The notes beneath the pieces were generated by a model that saw only the letters and a list, made by a program, of their open reading frames with translations, ran no database searches and was not told where the DNA came from. Shown here one piece after another: positions 1 to 11,769 of a stretch of DNA of 64,000 nucleotides. The translations under genes were made by a program, and so were the position numbers. The DNA is from Solea solea (lineage: Eukaryota > Chordata > Actinopteri > Pleuronectiformes > Soleidae), in the NCBI RefSeq assembly GCF_958295425.1, contig NC_081146.1, positions 20,903,458 through 20,967,457 of the forward strand. Direction: 5' to 3'. Each line of letters opens with the position of its first letter. The stretch's first letter is position 1.

Positions 1-2651
1 TAGAAAGAGAAAACACAAAGAGCCGCTCATTATTTGCATCTTGTTGTTCTATCACTCCATTCTCTGGAGAGAGTAAGCCATGGCATTTCCCTTGCCCTTG
101 CCAACACTTTGTGGAACAAACAAAGTTGTGAGGCAGAACCAGGAACTAATTTCATTAGTGGCTGCCATTTGTGACTGATTACAGGCTGCTCTCAGTGGCT
201 GGCAAGCAGGTCCAAAGTTCTGAGAGGTTAATAACCAGTAGCAATCAATTACCTAACCATTCTGATATGATCAATGGGGTTTCCAATCCAGCTGACAGCA
301 TGATGGGAAGTGGAATACGTTAAAACCTCAAACAGGGTGAATCCTATCCAGCAGCAATGAGCTGTTCCCTGCAGGTAAAGTGTTTTGAATCAGCAAAGAA
401 GAGGACACACGGAAATACAACCAACATCTAGTCTTTGTCGGCAGTGCGAATGTATACAATCAGCCTTCACGCCGGGGTTAAATGATTCTGCAATAGACCC
501 CAGGTTGATATCGGGTCTGGTTGTAATTGGCAGTGATGTTTCGTAAACATGACACCAAAGGTGAATGCACTCATTTCTTCTTCTTCAACTTTATTCTGGG
601 AGTCTGGATGTCATCGCTTCTCCAGCCCAATGCACATCATTTAAGAAACTCTCTCAAACTGTTTAGAATTTAAAGAAGAACTGGAGTGGAAGATATACTC
701 TAACATTGGTCTCCATGTTGAGTTCTTCTGTTGTCCCTTAAAAAAAAGAAAGAACACCTCTTTTTCTCCTGCTATTGGCACTCTTTAGCAGGTTTAATTA
801 TTATTATTTTAAAAATTTTTTAAATATGCTCTAAAACTAGGCTATCTTAGGTGCCTTCTGCAGACTTTCACTTGTGACCCATATCTTTTTGTTGAGTGTT
901 GTTCCCCACATTTCACTATTAATGCCATGATAAATTGCAAATAATATCTTTTAAGAAGGAAATGTACACCTGGTATACTTTTGTATACTCACTTGCTGCT
1001 CAAGTAAATCTGTCGGGTTAAGGTTTCACCACAAAGGAAGACAATTCACGCAAGAACAAATGGAACTGTAATGAATAAAGTAAAGATGGGTGTTTCATTT
1101 AGGAATCAGGGCTCTAGAGTGCAACAGTTTTTCAATTTTCCCTTGGGTCGCACTGGTGCAGTTAACATTTTGTATATGTCTTCAACTTGGACTTTCATCT
1201 TCCCTTATGGTGAAGCCTGTGTCCTCAAACAGCACTTGCCCAAACTCACACTTAACGAAGAATGGCGTCTTGGCCAATACCAATCAAAGACAGAGAGTTG
1301 GCAGGTCGTCGCCTCTGATCTCCTAATCCATTGGTCACTTTCAAGAACTGTCAATCAAAGTGCAAGTTGTTATGGTGTGTGAAAATGACCAATCAGGAGA
1401 GTTTCTCTTGGTCTCTGCCCCCATGTGACGCGTGCATGGGTGCATATTATGTCTGCACGCACGAAATGATGACATTTCCTCGCGCATACACGTTATTGTC
1501 CCTCTCGGCTTTTAACATAAATCTGACGCCATAGCGTTGCACCATTAGCATCTTTATTAGAACACAATCAGTCATCAGTACAGTCCTCTCTCCTATATTT
1601 TCATGCATGTCTGTCCACATCAGGAATGATTATTCTAATGATGTCTAGACCTCTGTCCAGCCATTATTCTCACATCGGAGAGCATGGCCTCGTTATTTAT
1701 GACAGCGGGGCCTCTTGTTTCCCTGAATCCACAATTACAACGCAGAGAAGAGTTATCATCCAGCATTCAAGGCACTTACTTAAGCTATTGGATGAGCTAT
1801 AAGACTCATTTTCTGCGTTATCAATGGCACTGTTTGTGTCATAACAAGACTAAGGGTGTAAAGAAGGGTCGAATCTTGGCAAACGAGATTCCAGAAAAAT
1901 CCAAATCAAATAATCAGGAAGCTAGAAATAGAATTAACTATTGCCAAACAGGTGTTTTTAATCTTACAAGTCATGTGTCGTCAACATGAATGGTCATGTT
2001 TTCAGCTGTGGTAGTATGAAGACAGATTACTTCTGATCCACCTTTTAATTAAAAATATGCATCCTGTGGTTATCCATGACACTGTTTTCTATAGGTTTTG
2101 CAGGATCTGTATGTACAGCACCATAAACGTCTAGTTTAACACACTCTGCAGCCAGTCAAGCGAGATGATTGATTGATTGAACTCCTGTGAGGAGACAAGT
2201 TAAGAAACCCAGTTGTATTTCACACACTGCACCAATAAAAGCATACAGGCCTATTCTCTCTCTCTCTCTTTGTGATGCAGCATTTTGATGTTGGGGCACC
2301 TCATCTTTACTTTGACAGCACAATCAGAACCAGTCAGCAGGAGAAAATGTATTTCAACAACAAAGACACAATTTTATTGTGTGCCTGTGCAAAACTTTGT
2401 TATATTATCTATCTAGGTCGAAAGTGTGTGGTGACATTTTACGCACAAGATCATGTCTCTAAATTAGTTGCTGGTGTTTCAGACAACTCAAGTAATTATT
2501 TGTCAGTCATCCAAAGGCGTAAAAGAAAATCGCAAAATTGACAATTCTATCTCCACAGATTCAAAATAATGTCTTATAGTAAAAGGAGTGGTATGGTATC
2601 CATTTCTGTCAAAAGAACTCCCCGCTAAAGACAAGAAAAATAAGTAAGGCC
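1..2651. other. Intergenic or intronic DNA without a recognisable gene
   Basis: The short open frames here look like chance frames with no recognisable domain. I see only a small GATT run near 2167-2180 and a CT run at about 2256-2271. No known repeat or RNA gene was recognised. Confidence 0.6.
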
Positions 2652-2986
2652 TGTGGCAGTGGGGTGTGGTTAGAGCGGCGGCTGCTGGAGGAGAGAGAGG
2701 AGCGGCTCAGCCCGTGATCAGACAGCTGGACAGAATCAGGTAATCAGTCGGCTATATAAGCACACTTGTAACCTGGTTCTGGTCTCTTGCAGTAGGCTGG
2801 GTCCAGAAGGAGGGAGTAGGAGCGAGAAAGAGAGCGACAGCAACAGCAACAGCGAGACAGCGTGTGTTTTGTTACGATTATTTTTGGTGGACTCTTTTCT
2901 GTTGAATACAAAATAAAAGGATTGTTTTCCACCGCAACACACACTCTTCTTCCTTCCTCGGAACAAGCTGGGAGTGGTGAAGCTCA
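2652..2986 (+). mobile_element. Solo LTR of an LTR retrotransposon, with target-site duplication
   Basis: The 335-bp block begins TGTGGCAG and ends GAAGCTCA, the TG...CA termini usual for LTRs. It is flanked immediately by identical 7-bp copies of TAAGGCC (2645-2651 and 2987-2993). Inside it, a TATA-like box (TATATAA, about 2752-2758) is followed about 160 bp later by a polyadenylation signal (AATAAA, about 2912-2917) and a short U5-like tail, giving a U3-R-U5 order on the plus strand. No internal gag or pol sequence or second LTR is seen nearby, so it is best read as a solo LTR left by recombination between two LTRs. A 7-bp duplication is slightly longer than the 4-6 bp usual for such elements. 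The superfamily (Ty3/gypsy or other) cannot be decided from the LTR alone. Confidence 0.8.
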
Positions 2987-2993
2987 TAAGGCC

Positions 2994-3191
2994 CAATACC
3001 ATTTTTTACCCCTACCCCTTGCCCCTCCCCCATTCACAACATGCTAACCATCTGATCTTAATATTAGTTTCCTTGGTTCAAATGTCTCATAGCCCTCCCA
3101 CCACATATTGGGGCACGCTATGACTACATATGAACATGCAAAAATGGAAGGGTAGGGCTAAGTGGTGGGGCCAAGGAGTGAAATGGGATTG
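2994..3191. mobile_element. Small inverted-repeat element (MITE-like)
   Basis: The left end (CAATACCATTTTTTACCCC) and the reverse complement of the right end (CAATCCCATTTCACTCC) are similar, and the C-rich left arm faces a G-rich right arm. This is the structure of a short non-autonomous DNA transposon about 198 bp long. No open frame belongs to it. The solo LTR inserted within a base or two of its left edge. A shorter relative lies at 14081-14167, sharing the TTAGCCCTAC core. No clear target-site duplication was found. Confidence 0.5.
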
Positions 3192-5384
3192 ACCCAAAGG
3201 GTGAGCAAAGAAAGAGGGAAAAACATCATACATGGAGGGAAAGGATCCTGCATAGACAGCACTTAGCCAGGACGGTTTAAAGGAATAGGTTAAGGTGTTT
3301 GAAGCATGGATGTTTGAGGTATTCATGCATAGTCACCTCTGCACTGACTGAGCTAAGCGTGTCCTCTTGAGACACGGACACATGTGCCTCCTGAGAGCAT
3401 GGCTATCAGTGGGGATACAAGGAAAAGGGGCCCCCGGTGTCCTTGCAATGGAAAACGCTGAGCGCACACTTCAGTTTCCAGGCAAAGGCTGTCTAACATA
3501 CTGTATTCTTTAGCTATTATAGACTTATTTTATTAGGTGAGCTTGTGTTGAGTGGCTTAACTTTATTTTTATTACTTTATTAACTCCCTAGCATTAATTT
3601 TTTTGTCCATATCACAAGCTGGTTCCGGTTAGGACATGCAACGTGGAGTCTGTGCTGACTGCAGTATGTCAGTATCTCATATAACCACACTTCAAAAAAA
3701 CAAAATTGTTATTTAACGTACTCTCTATGCATCGCTGTATTTTGAGTGGACCACAGGGAAATAGTAGTCTAGAATAAAATCACATTGTGATGGCCCAACA
3801 ATCAAAGTTGAATACAAATGCTTACATTTTCTGAATTGTGACTATCCAACACATGCCCATGTAAGCACTGTGGTGGCAGCAGATTCAAGATAGCCCAGAC
3901 CTCCTCATCCACAGCCACATCAGCTGCAGCTTCTCTTGGGAGATCTAAAGGCATCCCAAGGCCAGACAGAGCATGTTAAACCTCCAGTGTGTCCTCGCTC
4001 TCCTTCTAGTTAGACGTGACTTGAAATTCTCCACATGAAATTGTTCTGAATGCGACTCTATCAAAATGGCTTGAGTGGATATTTGCAGCACAAAGGAATC
4101 TCATTTCAGCCACTCGTAATCTCAAGCATTTGGTTCCACGCCAAAGCTTGTGACCATAGTTGAAATGTATCAGCTCCTAATTCAGGAGTTTCACCTCCAG
4201 GATCCCTCTTTTTCCCAGCGCAGTCCCTCCATTACTGCTTATGTGGCAGCAATCCAAATGCCAATCTTAATCTCAATGGTGAGTAACATGATGTTTACAT
4301 GGACTGTTTGGCTGAAGCTTCTACTTTAGTTTTCCAGCTGCGTGTACACAGGATGCTGTTGTGTAATAGGTCATTTTCATGTTTGAAGCAACATATTGTA
4401 TGGCATTTAAAGAAAAAAAGTGGCTACCGATGCCTTATTATTTGGTCACTGTTATAAAAACACAGGACTCAGCTGACTGTACTGCGGCACAATGGGTTTA
4501 AAATGAAATTACCATGAGTCTAAAGATTTGATCATACAGGGCTTTGTATGCAGTCACATGGCCGTAACAGCACAGAAGTGTAAAGTGTGCATTCTTAGAA
4601 AGACACAGGAAAGGTTTTGAGTATAAGAAATTATTTCACAACGTGCAGAAACGGTATATTCATAAGAGAGGTTGCAATGAAAGTATAGGGAAACACCACA
4701 GCACTAATGGTGGTTTGCCTACCTTTTTGTGTAATATACAGTATGTGACTGATCCTGTGTAAGATAATGTCCCTTACTGAGTTATTCTTTTATTTTATTT
4801 ATGTCATTGAATATGTGACAGTCAGTAATAACCTACCCTATTTTAGCTGTATGTAGTAAAAGGCCTACGTCCATTTTAAGAACTACGGCCATATCAGAAA
4901 GCTTGAGTTGCACAGAGAGGAGAAAAGTGGAATGTTCTTCCTGCCAGAACAACATAATGCCTGTTACTTGAAGCAAACCACACTACATACTGTACATCCC
5001 TCCTTTGTCTTTCTCATATCCAATAATATGTGATCCATCCAATAACACGCAATCCTCCCACACACAAGCTAATGAATTGTACACGTTCACATTCACACAG
5101 TGCAAACATATGTGCTTCCTTGTTGTCCACTGAAAGCAACGGAGAGGAATCACTAATGGCTACCCACTCCACTCATCCCTGCCTCCCATCCCCTTTCTTC
5201 CCACCCCTCCTCCCTGCCCTCTGTCTGTGTGAGACAGCAGCATCTGTTACAAAAGGCACAAAAAGAAAAAAAAAACACACACAGGGTGAAAAGGAGGGAT
5301 CCCTCCAGCTTTACCTTTCAACGCAGGGAGAGGTATGAGGCTGTGATTCAGCCGCTCAGAGGATGCTGCTTCTCAGCTAACAAC
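3192..5384. other. Non-coding DNA, nothing specific recognised
   Basis: No coding exon, RNA gene or known repeat was recognised. An A-rich run with a CA tail lies near 5265-5284. The stretch at 5150-5340 is more C-rich than its surroundings and leads into the promoter-like cluster that follows. Confidence 0.5.
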
Positions 5385-5469
5385 ATCACGTGATCATGAG
5401 CCACCTGCCACTAGCTGCCTGGTCATATGACCAGATTAGGCTCTGGCAAGGGTCTCTGGGAATTGTAGT
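5385..5469. promoter_or_regulatory. Cluster of palindromic E-box, CATATG palindrome and ZNF143-type site
   Basis: Three sites lie within 85 bp. ATCACGTGAT (5385-5394) is a palindromic CACGTG E-box. CTGGTCATATGACCAG (5419-5434) is a perfect 16-bp palindrome with a CATATG core. On the minus strand, 5454-5469 reads ACTACAATTCCCAGAG, a very good match to the ACTACAATTCCC element bound by ZNF143/THAP11 in many vertebrate promoters. Such clusters usually sit near transcription starts, but no transcript or exon can be assigned here. Function is inferred from motifs only. Confidence 0.45.
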
Positions 5470-5492
5470 TGTCAGGGTGGTTAAAACAGAAT

Positions 5493-5515
5493 ATGTGTGT
5501 GTGTGTGTGTGTGTT
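5493..5515. repeat. (TG)n microsatellite
   Basis: An uninterrupted TG dinucleotide run of about 11 units, directly downstream of the regulatory-site cluster. Confidence 0.95.
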
Positions 5516-5688
5516 CTATGGTATGGAGTGTGTTACGCGATTGTAAGAATTACAGATAGTATTCATATTGTAATAATGCTCATTCTAACAATGATATTTA
5601 TTATATTCACATATGAAATATGTAATAAATAATCAAATAAATAAAAATGAATTTGTGAACACAACAAAAATAGCAGGACAGGAGATTA

Positions 5689-6116
5689 GGGTGGGTCAAA
5701 AAATCGATTTGGTGACATTATTATCGTTTTCCTTCCCTGTGTAATACAGTAATCGATGCAAATATCCATTTTCTAATCAATAAATTAAGATGCTCTAAAG
5801 TAAAGAGTCCCTGCCGGTTTCACTACTTCATGTCTCTCCTCGTGGCAGTGCTACTCAAATGAAGAAAGAAACATGGGCAGAAGTAATACCTGGCAGAAGA
5901 AGAGGGAGTAACGCTCCATCCATGTTCAATACATAGACTGTATTCACTTTGTTCTCTTTGTTGTGAATAAATAGAGAAATCCTGCACTTTGAACTTTTCA
6001 CGGATGTTTTGTTTTCTTGTGATGCATCAATTATCATAGAATCTTTTGACTGTGATATCATTGGTATCGAGGACCATGTATCGCGTATAGTATCGTGTAC
6101 CCTGTGATTCCCACCC
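5689..6116. mobile_element. Non-autonomous hAT-like DNA element
   Basis: The element starts GGGTGGGTCAAAAAATCGAT and ends GTGATTCCCACCC, so its ends are short inverted repeats (GGGTGGG/CCCACCC). The 8 bp flanking each end are GGAGATTA and ATAGATTA, a 6 of 8 match that fits a decayed 8-bp duplication of the hAT type. The repeated ATCG/CGAT words near both ends are typical of fish non-autonomous elements I recognise. It contains no transposase frame. Confidence 0.5.
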
Positions 6117-8800
6117 ATAGATTACACAGTACTTATGTGTAATAATAAGTAAAATATTAGTGTATGTGTTAATATAAGTGTGTGTTTTATTTTTACAGGC
6201 CACAAGCTCTGATGCGTTTCCCTCGGCGTGGTGTTTCAAATGTGAGAAGCTCTATACGTTTCAACACTACACCCACATACATGTGTTGTGTTCACAGTTG
6301 ATGGATGATGTGCCTGACACCCGATGCTGAGGGTTTTAGAAATTGGCACAGTCATGTTGTTTTTTTTTTTTTTTGCTAAAGTGATAGATACACTGTTGCT
6401 GAGTGCACTTTCTGACAAAAAGTGCTGCAAATGGGGGATTTTCAATATCTCTGTTATATGCATACTGATCTGCTGGCATTTTGAAAATGTAATTATGCAA
6501 AAGCAATGCAACAGATCCACATCACATTGTGGCGCTTTTGTTCGGCAATGTGTGACACATCCCCCATTCAAAGTGGATGAGCAGTATTTCAGTTGAAGCC
6601 TCCACCACTTAGGTGTTAGTGCCGAATAAAAGAGACACAGTGGCTGAAGTAGGAATACGTCTATTATGCATATTTGTACACACATCGCAGGTCATAAAAA
6701 TGCTGGATGACAACTTGGAGAAAAGAATCAGTTTGGTTGAAAGGTCTCACCACTGAGGACAAATGCTGGAGCTTGAGACTTACAGGGATCCCAGTGGGAC
6801 AGCATGTCTGAGCCAAATCTGACCACTCTCACAGCAGACCTGAGCCACTCCCTTTCTGCTCCCTGTGGATCTGCTCTGTGGAACCATGCCTGGTCGACAG
6901 CAGCCATGTGGAGCTTCTGAAACGCTTTCAGATTTCACTTGGAAATCTATACTGCCAGTAAACTGCACACTACAGTCCTACAGTCTGCCCACTCATATGT
7001 ACAAATTAGAGTGGTAGCAGCATGCTGTGCACCAAGAAAACCAAGAAAATCAGAGGAGGTATAGCCACGAGCTGGACCCCTGCAGCTGCCACGATAAGGC
7101 AAATAAAGCAATTACATTGACAACATGGTGCTGCACATGTTGCCAATGTTCACCTAAAGAACTGTGGACAGAACAAATGACTTAGTTACTCAATTCAATA
7201 CATTTAGATTTGTTTGTGCTTTTTTACGTGTGAGTGTGTGGCTTTTCACGACGCCTGACAAGGTTCTGGTTCGGATAAACCTAAACCTTAACTATGGGAC
7301 TCAGTGAGGAGCACATTTGCTACTTAACAAAAGGCTCAGCTAATACAATCAATGCCTTATATTAAGAATATGAATTTAAAAATATAGATAGAAATGACCT
7401 GTAAAAATGTGTTCCAAACACTTATTTTGAAAGGATGGAGAGGAAGCGTCATTCTTGCTTCCTGCCTGGTGTTCTAATTCCCCTCACCTCTGCATGTGCT
7501 CCGACTGCTGCCTACTCATTTACCCACAAACCCTGGATCTCTCTCCGTGTCGGCGGCGGCGGCGTCACAGCCACACAGAACATCTGCCTCGCTGACACCC
7601 ACAGTGACCTTCACAGCACCCCCCACACCCCCGCCTGATCAGAGTATAGCGCTGATGGTGAGGAAAATCTACACGGACTGTCGCGAGGTGTCCTCTCCAC
7701 AGCGAGACTGATATATGTGGTTATCAAGCTATTGATGACATCTTTGGATGTGAGCCAGTCAGGGAGTCTGTGATGATGGAGGATCCTTTTGTTTTTACTC
7801 AATCTTCTCACTGTCAGTTTGTGAAACAAGCCGTCCCTTCTCCCTGCCTCATACGAATTCTGCCCTGTAACTGTAGTTCCCAGACTCTGCATGGGTTATT
7901 TTTAAGACTTCTTGGTGACAGAGGCTTTGTCATTGTGTCATGATCTGTGCACAATTTATAGCAGCTTAACCCTTCCCACGCAGGTGTACAGCAGGCAGTG
8001 GGAGAGTCTTATCCTCCAGAATTATCATGAAATCATAATTAATATACCTAATTGTTGTCAAACTGGGCGATGTACAGAAACAACACACAACACAGAAACA
8101 TCAAGGAGATGTAGGATGTCAGGTCCACACAGATATCATCAATGGGCATTTGGAACATAAGATTGTTGTATTAATCATATGTGTTGGTTGGGATGGATGC
8201 ATTTTGAGTTGCATTGCTTCATAAATACAGTCTCTGATAGATTGATACCTTCATGTCGTACGGTGTACAACTTTCCTGAAGCATAAATATTGTGTTTCTC
8301 ATCTTATTTCCTCGAGACCTCATGATATCCTGCTCGCTAGCATCACCTGCCTACTGCAGCTGCTCAAGCACAAGCGACGGGGTCGCCGGGGAAAGCAGTT
8401 AATCTGGCTCCGTCAACTGAATTAAGCCAGGTCTGTTCACTGACACTTGCATAGTTTCTGCACGGTTGCTGAACATCGCGGAGGAGAAAAGTGTGGAGCA
8501 TAATGAGAGCATGTGCCAAACACAAATTGCATGAGCAGCAGTGAAGGAGTGGCAGCGCAGACTGGAACAGACGGACATTTAACAGGACAGATGCTCGGCG
8601 CATCAACAGAGGATGCACGAGGCGCGCCACAGGAACGGCTGACACTGTTGTCAGGTGCAAATAATTCAACACAACACAAATAATGCTTTTACACAAACGC
8701 CTTTCCATTCTGAATTTATTTGCACAAGGAAACTTTAAAGTAATATGGCTGCTGCCCTACAATATTATAATATCAGATTTATAGATGTCTTTAATACTGC
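6117..8800. other. Non-coding DNA with minor simple repeats and a ZNF143-like site
   Basis: Contents include a poly-T run at about 6360-6374, a short CGG repeat at 7551-7564 within a mildly CpG-rich patch (about 7540-7700), and a ZNF143-like sequence near 7869-7892 (CTGTAGTTCCCAG followed by TGCATG). A second mildly CpG-containing patch lies at 8360-8650. None of the open frames encodes a recognisable protein. Confidence 0.45.
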
Positions 8801-8802
8801 TT

Positions 8803-8834
<32 letters not shown>

Positions 8835-8868
8835 ATATATATATATGTAGACATATTTATATATATAA
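8801..8868. repeat. (TA)n microsatellite with interruptions
   Basis: A TA run at 8801-8826 is followed by an ACATG interruption, a second TA run to about 8846 and a third short run at about 8856-8867. It is AT-rich and self-complementary, so it could form a hairpin. Confidence 0.95.
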
Positions 8869-11748
8869 AGCATGACTGGAACTTTTTCTGCATTAAACTA
8901 AACTACAAACTTTCACATAGCAAAGTGCTGCCAGGCTGTTAAGAACCATAACACAGTTTAATGAGACTTCGAGCAGCTTCCAATCAATATTGTCTCAAAA
9001 AATATTAAAGTGTCAATGAACATTTTACTGATGTTCTTGCAACTTGTCAAATATGATAATATAGGTTACTTTTTTATTCATTAGTGAGGTGAAATCTGGC
9101 ATAAATTGCGTTCCTTCAAAACCTATTTGCTGTTTCACATTAGCTGCATATAAATGCAATTCATAGGAGATGGGTTTGCAGGCTGAGTTCTTCAAAATCA
9201 AAGGTCTATCTAATCAATCCTTTTTGTAGAGTGTGGCAAAAGGGAAAAAAAGAAGCATAAATGAGTCTGACAGCACTATCCCTCCTTAACAGCTGGTTTG
9301 CAGAGAGAGTGAAAATTGTAACATCACTGTAAGTTCTGTTAGTTGGAAGTGCTGCTGTGAAGACCACGCTAACAAGATCAAGACGAGATTTGTGCCGAGA
9401 CCTTACCAAGAGCACAAAGCACACTATGTGTAAGTCATCACTAAGAGAAATATGCACTTTTGCTCTAACAGTTCAGTGGTGGACAGTTGAAGATGTCCCA
9501 ATGTTTTTTCCCTATGACTTGAGCGCCAAAGCAACATTTCTAGGACGTTGAATCTTATTTTCGCTTTTTAGCACGTTTGCATTTGATGATAATATCATTA
9601 CATTGCCATTCGTTGTCTAAGAATTGCAGTACTGACATTTTGAAATGTTGACTTGGCGCTGCATGATGCTTGATTCCAATAATTATAAATTATCCATATT
9701 GCATGTGTGTACGAGACAAAGTGGCCCCCTCTCTCTCTCCATCCAGTCTTGCTTGCGGAGGATGCAAACACACATCAACACAGCAATCTTACAGCTACGT
9801 CAGAAGATTGGCATTTATGAGATTGTTTTATGCAATTTTGAAAATGTCGCTCCCTCCTGGGATTTGCGTCTCCCAGTGTGAATGTTGACATTGACTAATC
9901 TGCTTTTGGTGTGAATGTAAAATCCATTTTTTTCCCCCTACGTTGCTCAAATGACTGTTGTGTGAATATTTTACACCTACATGTTGTCCAGTTGTAAATC
10001 CTTTTATTCATATCCAGCACATAGCTTAGTAATATTTCAAATTCACACACATTTTTCTTATCCTTTTATAATATCCTTAGAGGCCCATATTAAATTATTG
10101 AACACATATATTACCCTGACCTCTGCAATGCATTGGCAACCATTGGCTTCTCTTTGGCAAAGCATCTGGAGTCCATCGTTGTCTCGTTGTCACCTTTATG
10201 AGAGTTGTGCTGTCTCTTGGTGACGAGAACCATGTTATTTTCCTTGTTCTTTTGACAAAAATGTCTCTCTTTCAATCCTCTTGGAGGACTTTTTTTCTTC
10301 TTCTTCTGAAGATGACACATTGTACTCTGGGCTGAATGTGTCCCTATCCTCTCATACTGATGCCTCTTCCTCATCTCATTCATCGATTCTCTTGTTCCTT
10401 CTGGACATGTAAAAGAAAAAAAAAACCTACAGCTACTGAAAATTCCACACATGCCTTCAAGGAAGAGGGAACTCAGGATGTTGTCATCTGCAGAGAGAAA
10501 ATAGAGAGGTATTAATCCACAGCAACAACAATTTTGTAAGAGATGTTTGGCTAGAGATGTGTAGCAGCGGGAAAATGTTCCGTCAAATCAAAATTTAACA
10601 ACAGGTAATTTGTCAGTAGACTAGCTTCAGTCTCAATTAACAGCAGATGTTATTGGATAGTTTGGTATTGTGTGATTCTTGAGTGGGGGGGGGGGTTCTG
10701 TTTGCCTTGCCTGGGACCAATCAAGTCCCATGAAACATCATGTGTGAGGCTACGGAGGAGGTCCGAATTGATTGTATGTGTAAATTATTTCATACTGTGA
10801 AGAAAATGACCTTTCTTAGTTGATACATTGATTGTACTAAAGAATAAAACCTGACGTATTTTTTTTTGGTCTCGCAGAGAAAAAAAAAGGAAGCTCTTTC
10901 ACTTTTCATAGGAAACATTACATGAGGAAATATTACATTTGAAAGTGTGAATGTTACATTTTCATACATGTTATGTTAACATTTTCTATCATAATGATAT
11001 GCACATATGTGAACATGTAAATAAGTCATGTGATTTTGGCTCAGAAAAGTGAGATCACGTGTAGTTTTGCTTTTATTATTACAGTATACAGTCCGAGTTT
11101 TATATTTAATGATTTTAATGTTAAAACACTTAGACTTTTTGACATTATGTTCACTTTTCAGTGTTGTCATCATTATTTTTTATTATTATTATTTGTTGGG
11201 TTTAATTAAGCATTTCTGGTTCTGATTCTGAAATGTGACCCTCGGGACAAGAATGCATTTAATTAGATAAACAAATGAGTAAATGTATTACACAGTAATT
11301 ACACCGTAAAGTCTGTGAACCAATTATGATTAATATGCTGGTGAGAGGCCAATGTGAAGACCACTCACACTAAAACCTTTGTATTAAACGGGAGAAAGTG
11401 ACAGCTGTCGTTTGGAAGTTTCTGTCATGTTCTATAGTGACTGTAAACACAATGTTGTTGCTTCTACCTACAATTTGAACTTCTCTTCCTGTGAGTGTTT
11501 CTTCTTTGTGTGAGGGTGAATGCAGGAGGGCGAGTGACAGACAACCAGACGACTGCTGGGCACACAGAGTGAGCGAGAGAGTGTGACATGTAGCCTTTGC
11601 TTATATCTTTTGTGGCCAGATCCATGCTTTGTCTGCCTTTTGGAACTGTGATTAGACAGGAAGGGAAACAGCATGAAACTGCAGATTGAATTATGCATGT
11701 TTCCATCTGCTGACAGAGGACGGGGACTGTCAGGCCTCCTCAGTGTCA

Positions 11749-11769
11749 ACACACACACACACACACACA
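11749..11769. repeat. (AC)n microsatellite
   Basis: An uninterrupted CA/AC run of about 10 units. Confidence 0.95.

Noticed and set aside
6236..6685. 149-codon minus-strand open frame, the longest in the window
   Set aside because: It reads through a poly-T tract (KKKKNN on the minus strand), shows no domain and is not supported by splice or promoter signals.
7430..7712. CpG-containing frame with CGG repeat, considered as an exon
   Set aside because: The reading frame has no recognisable protein and the splice context is weak; it may be a small regulatory patch at most.
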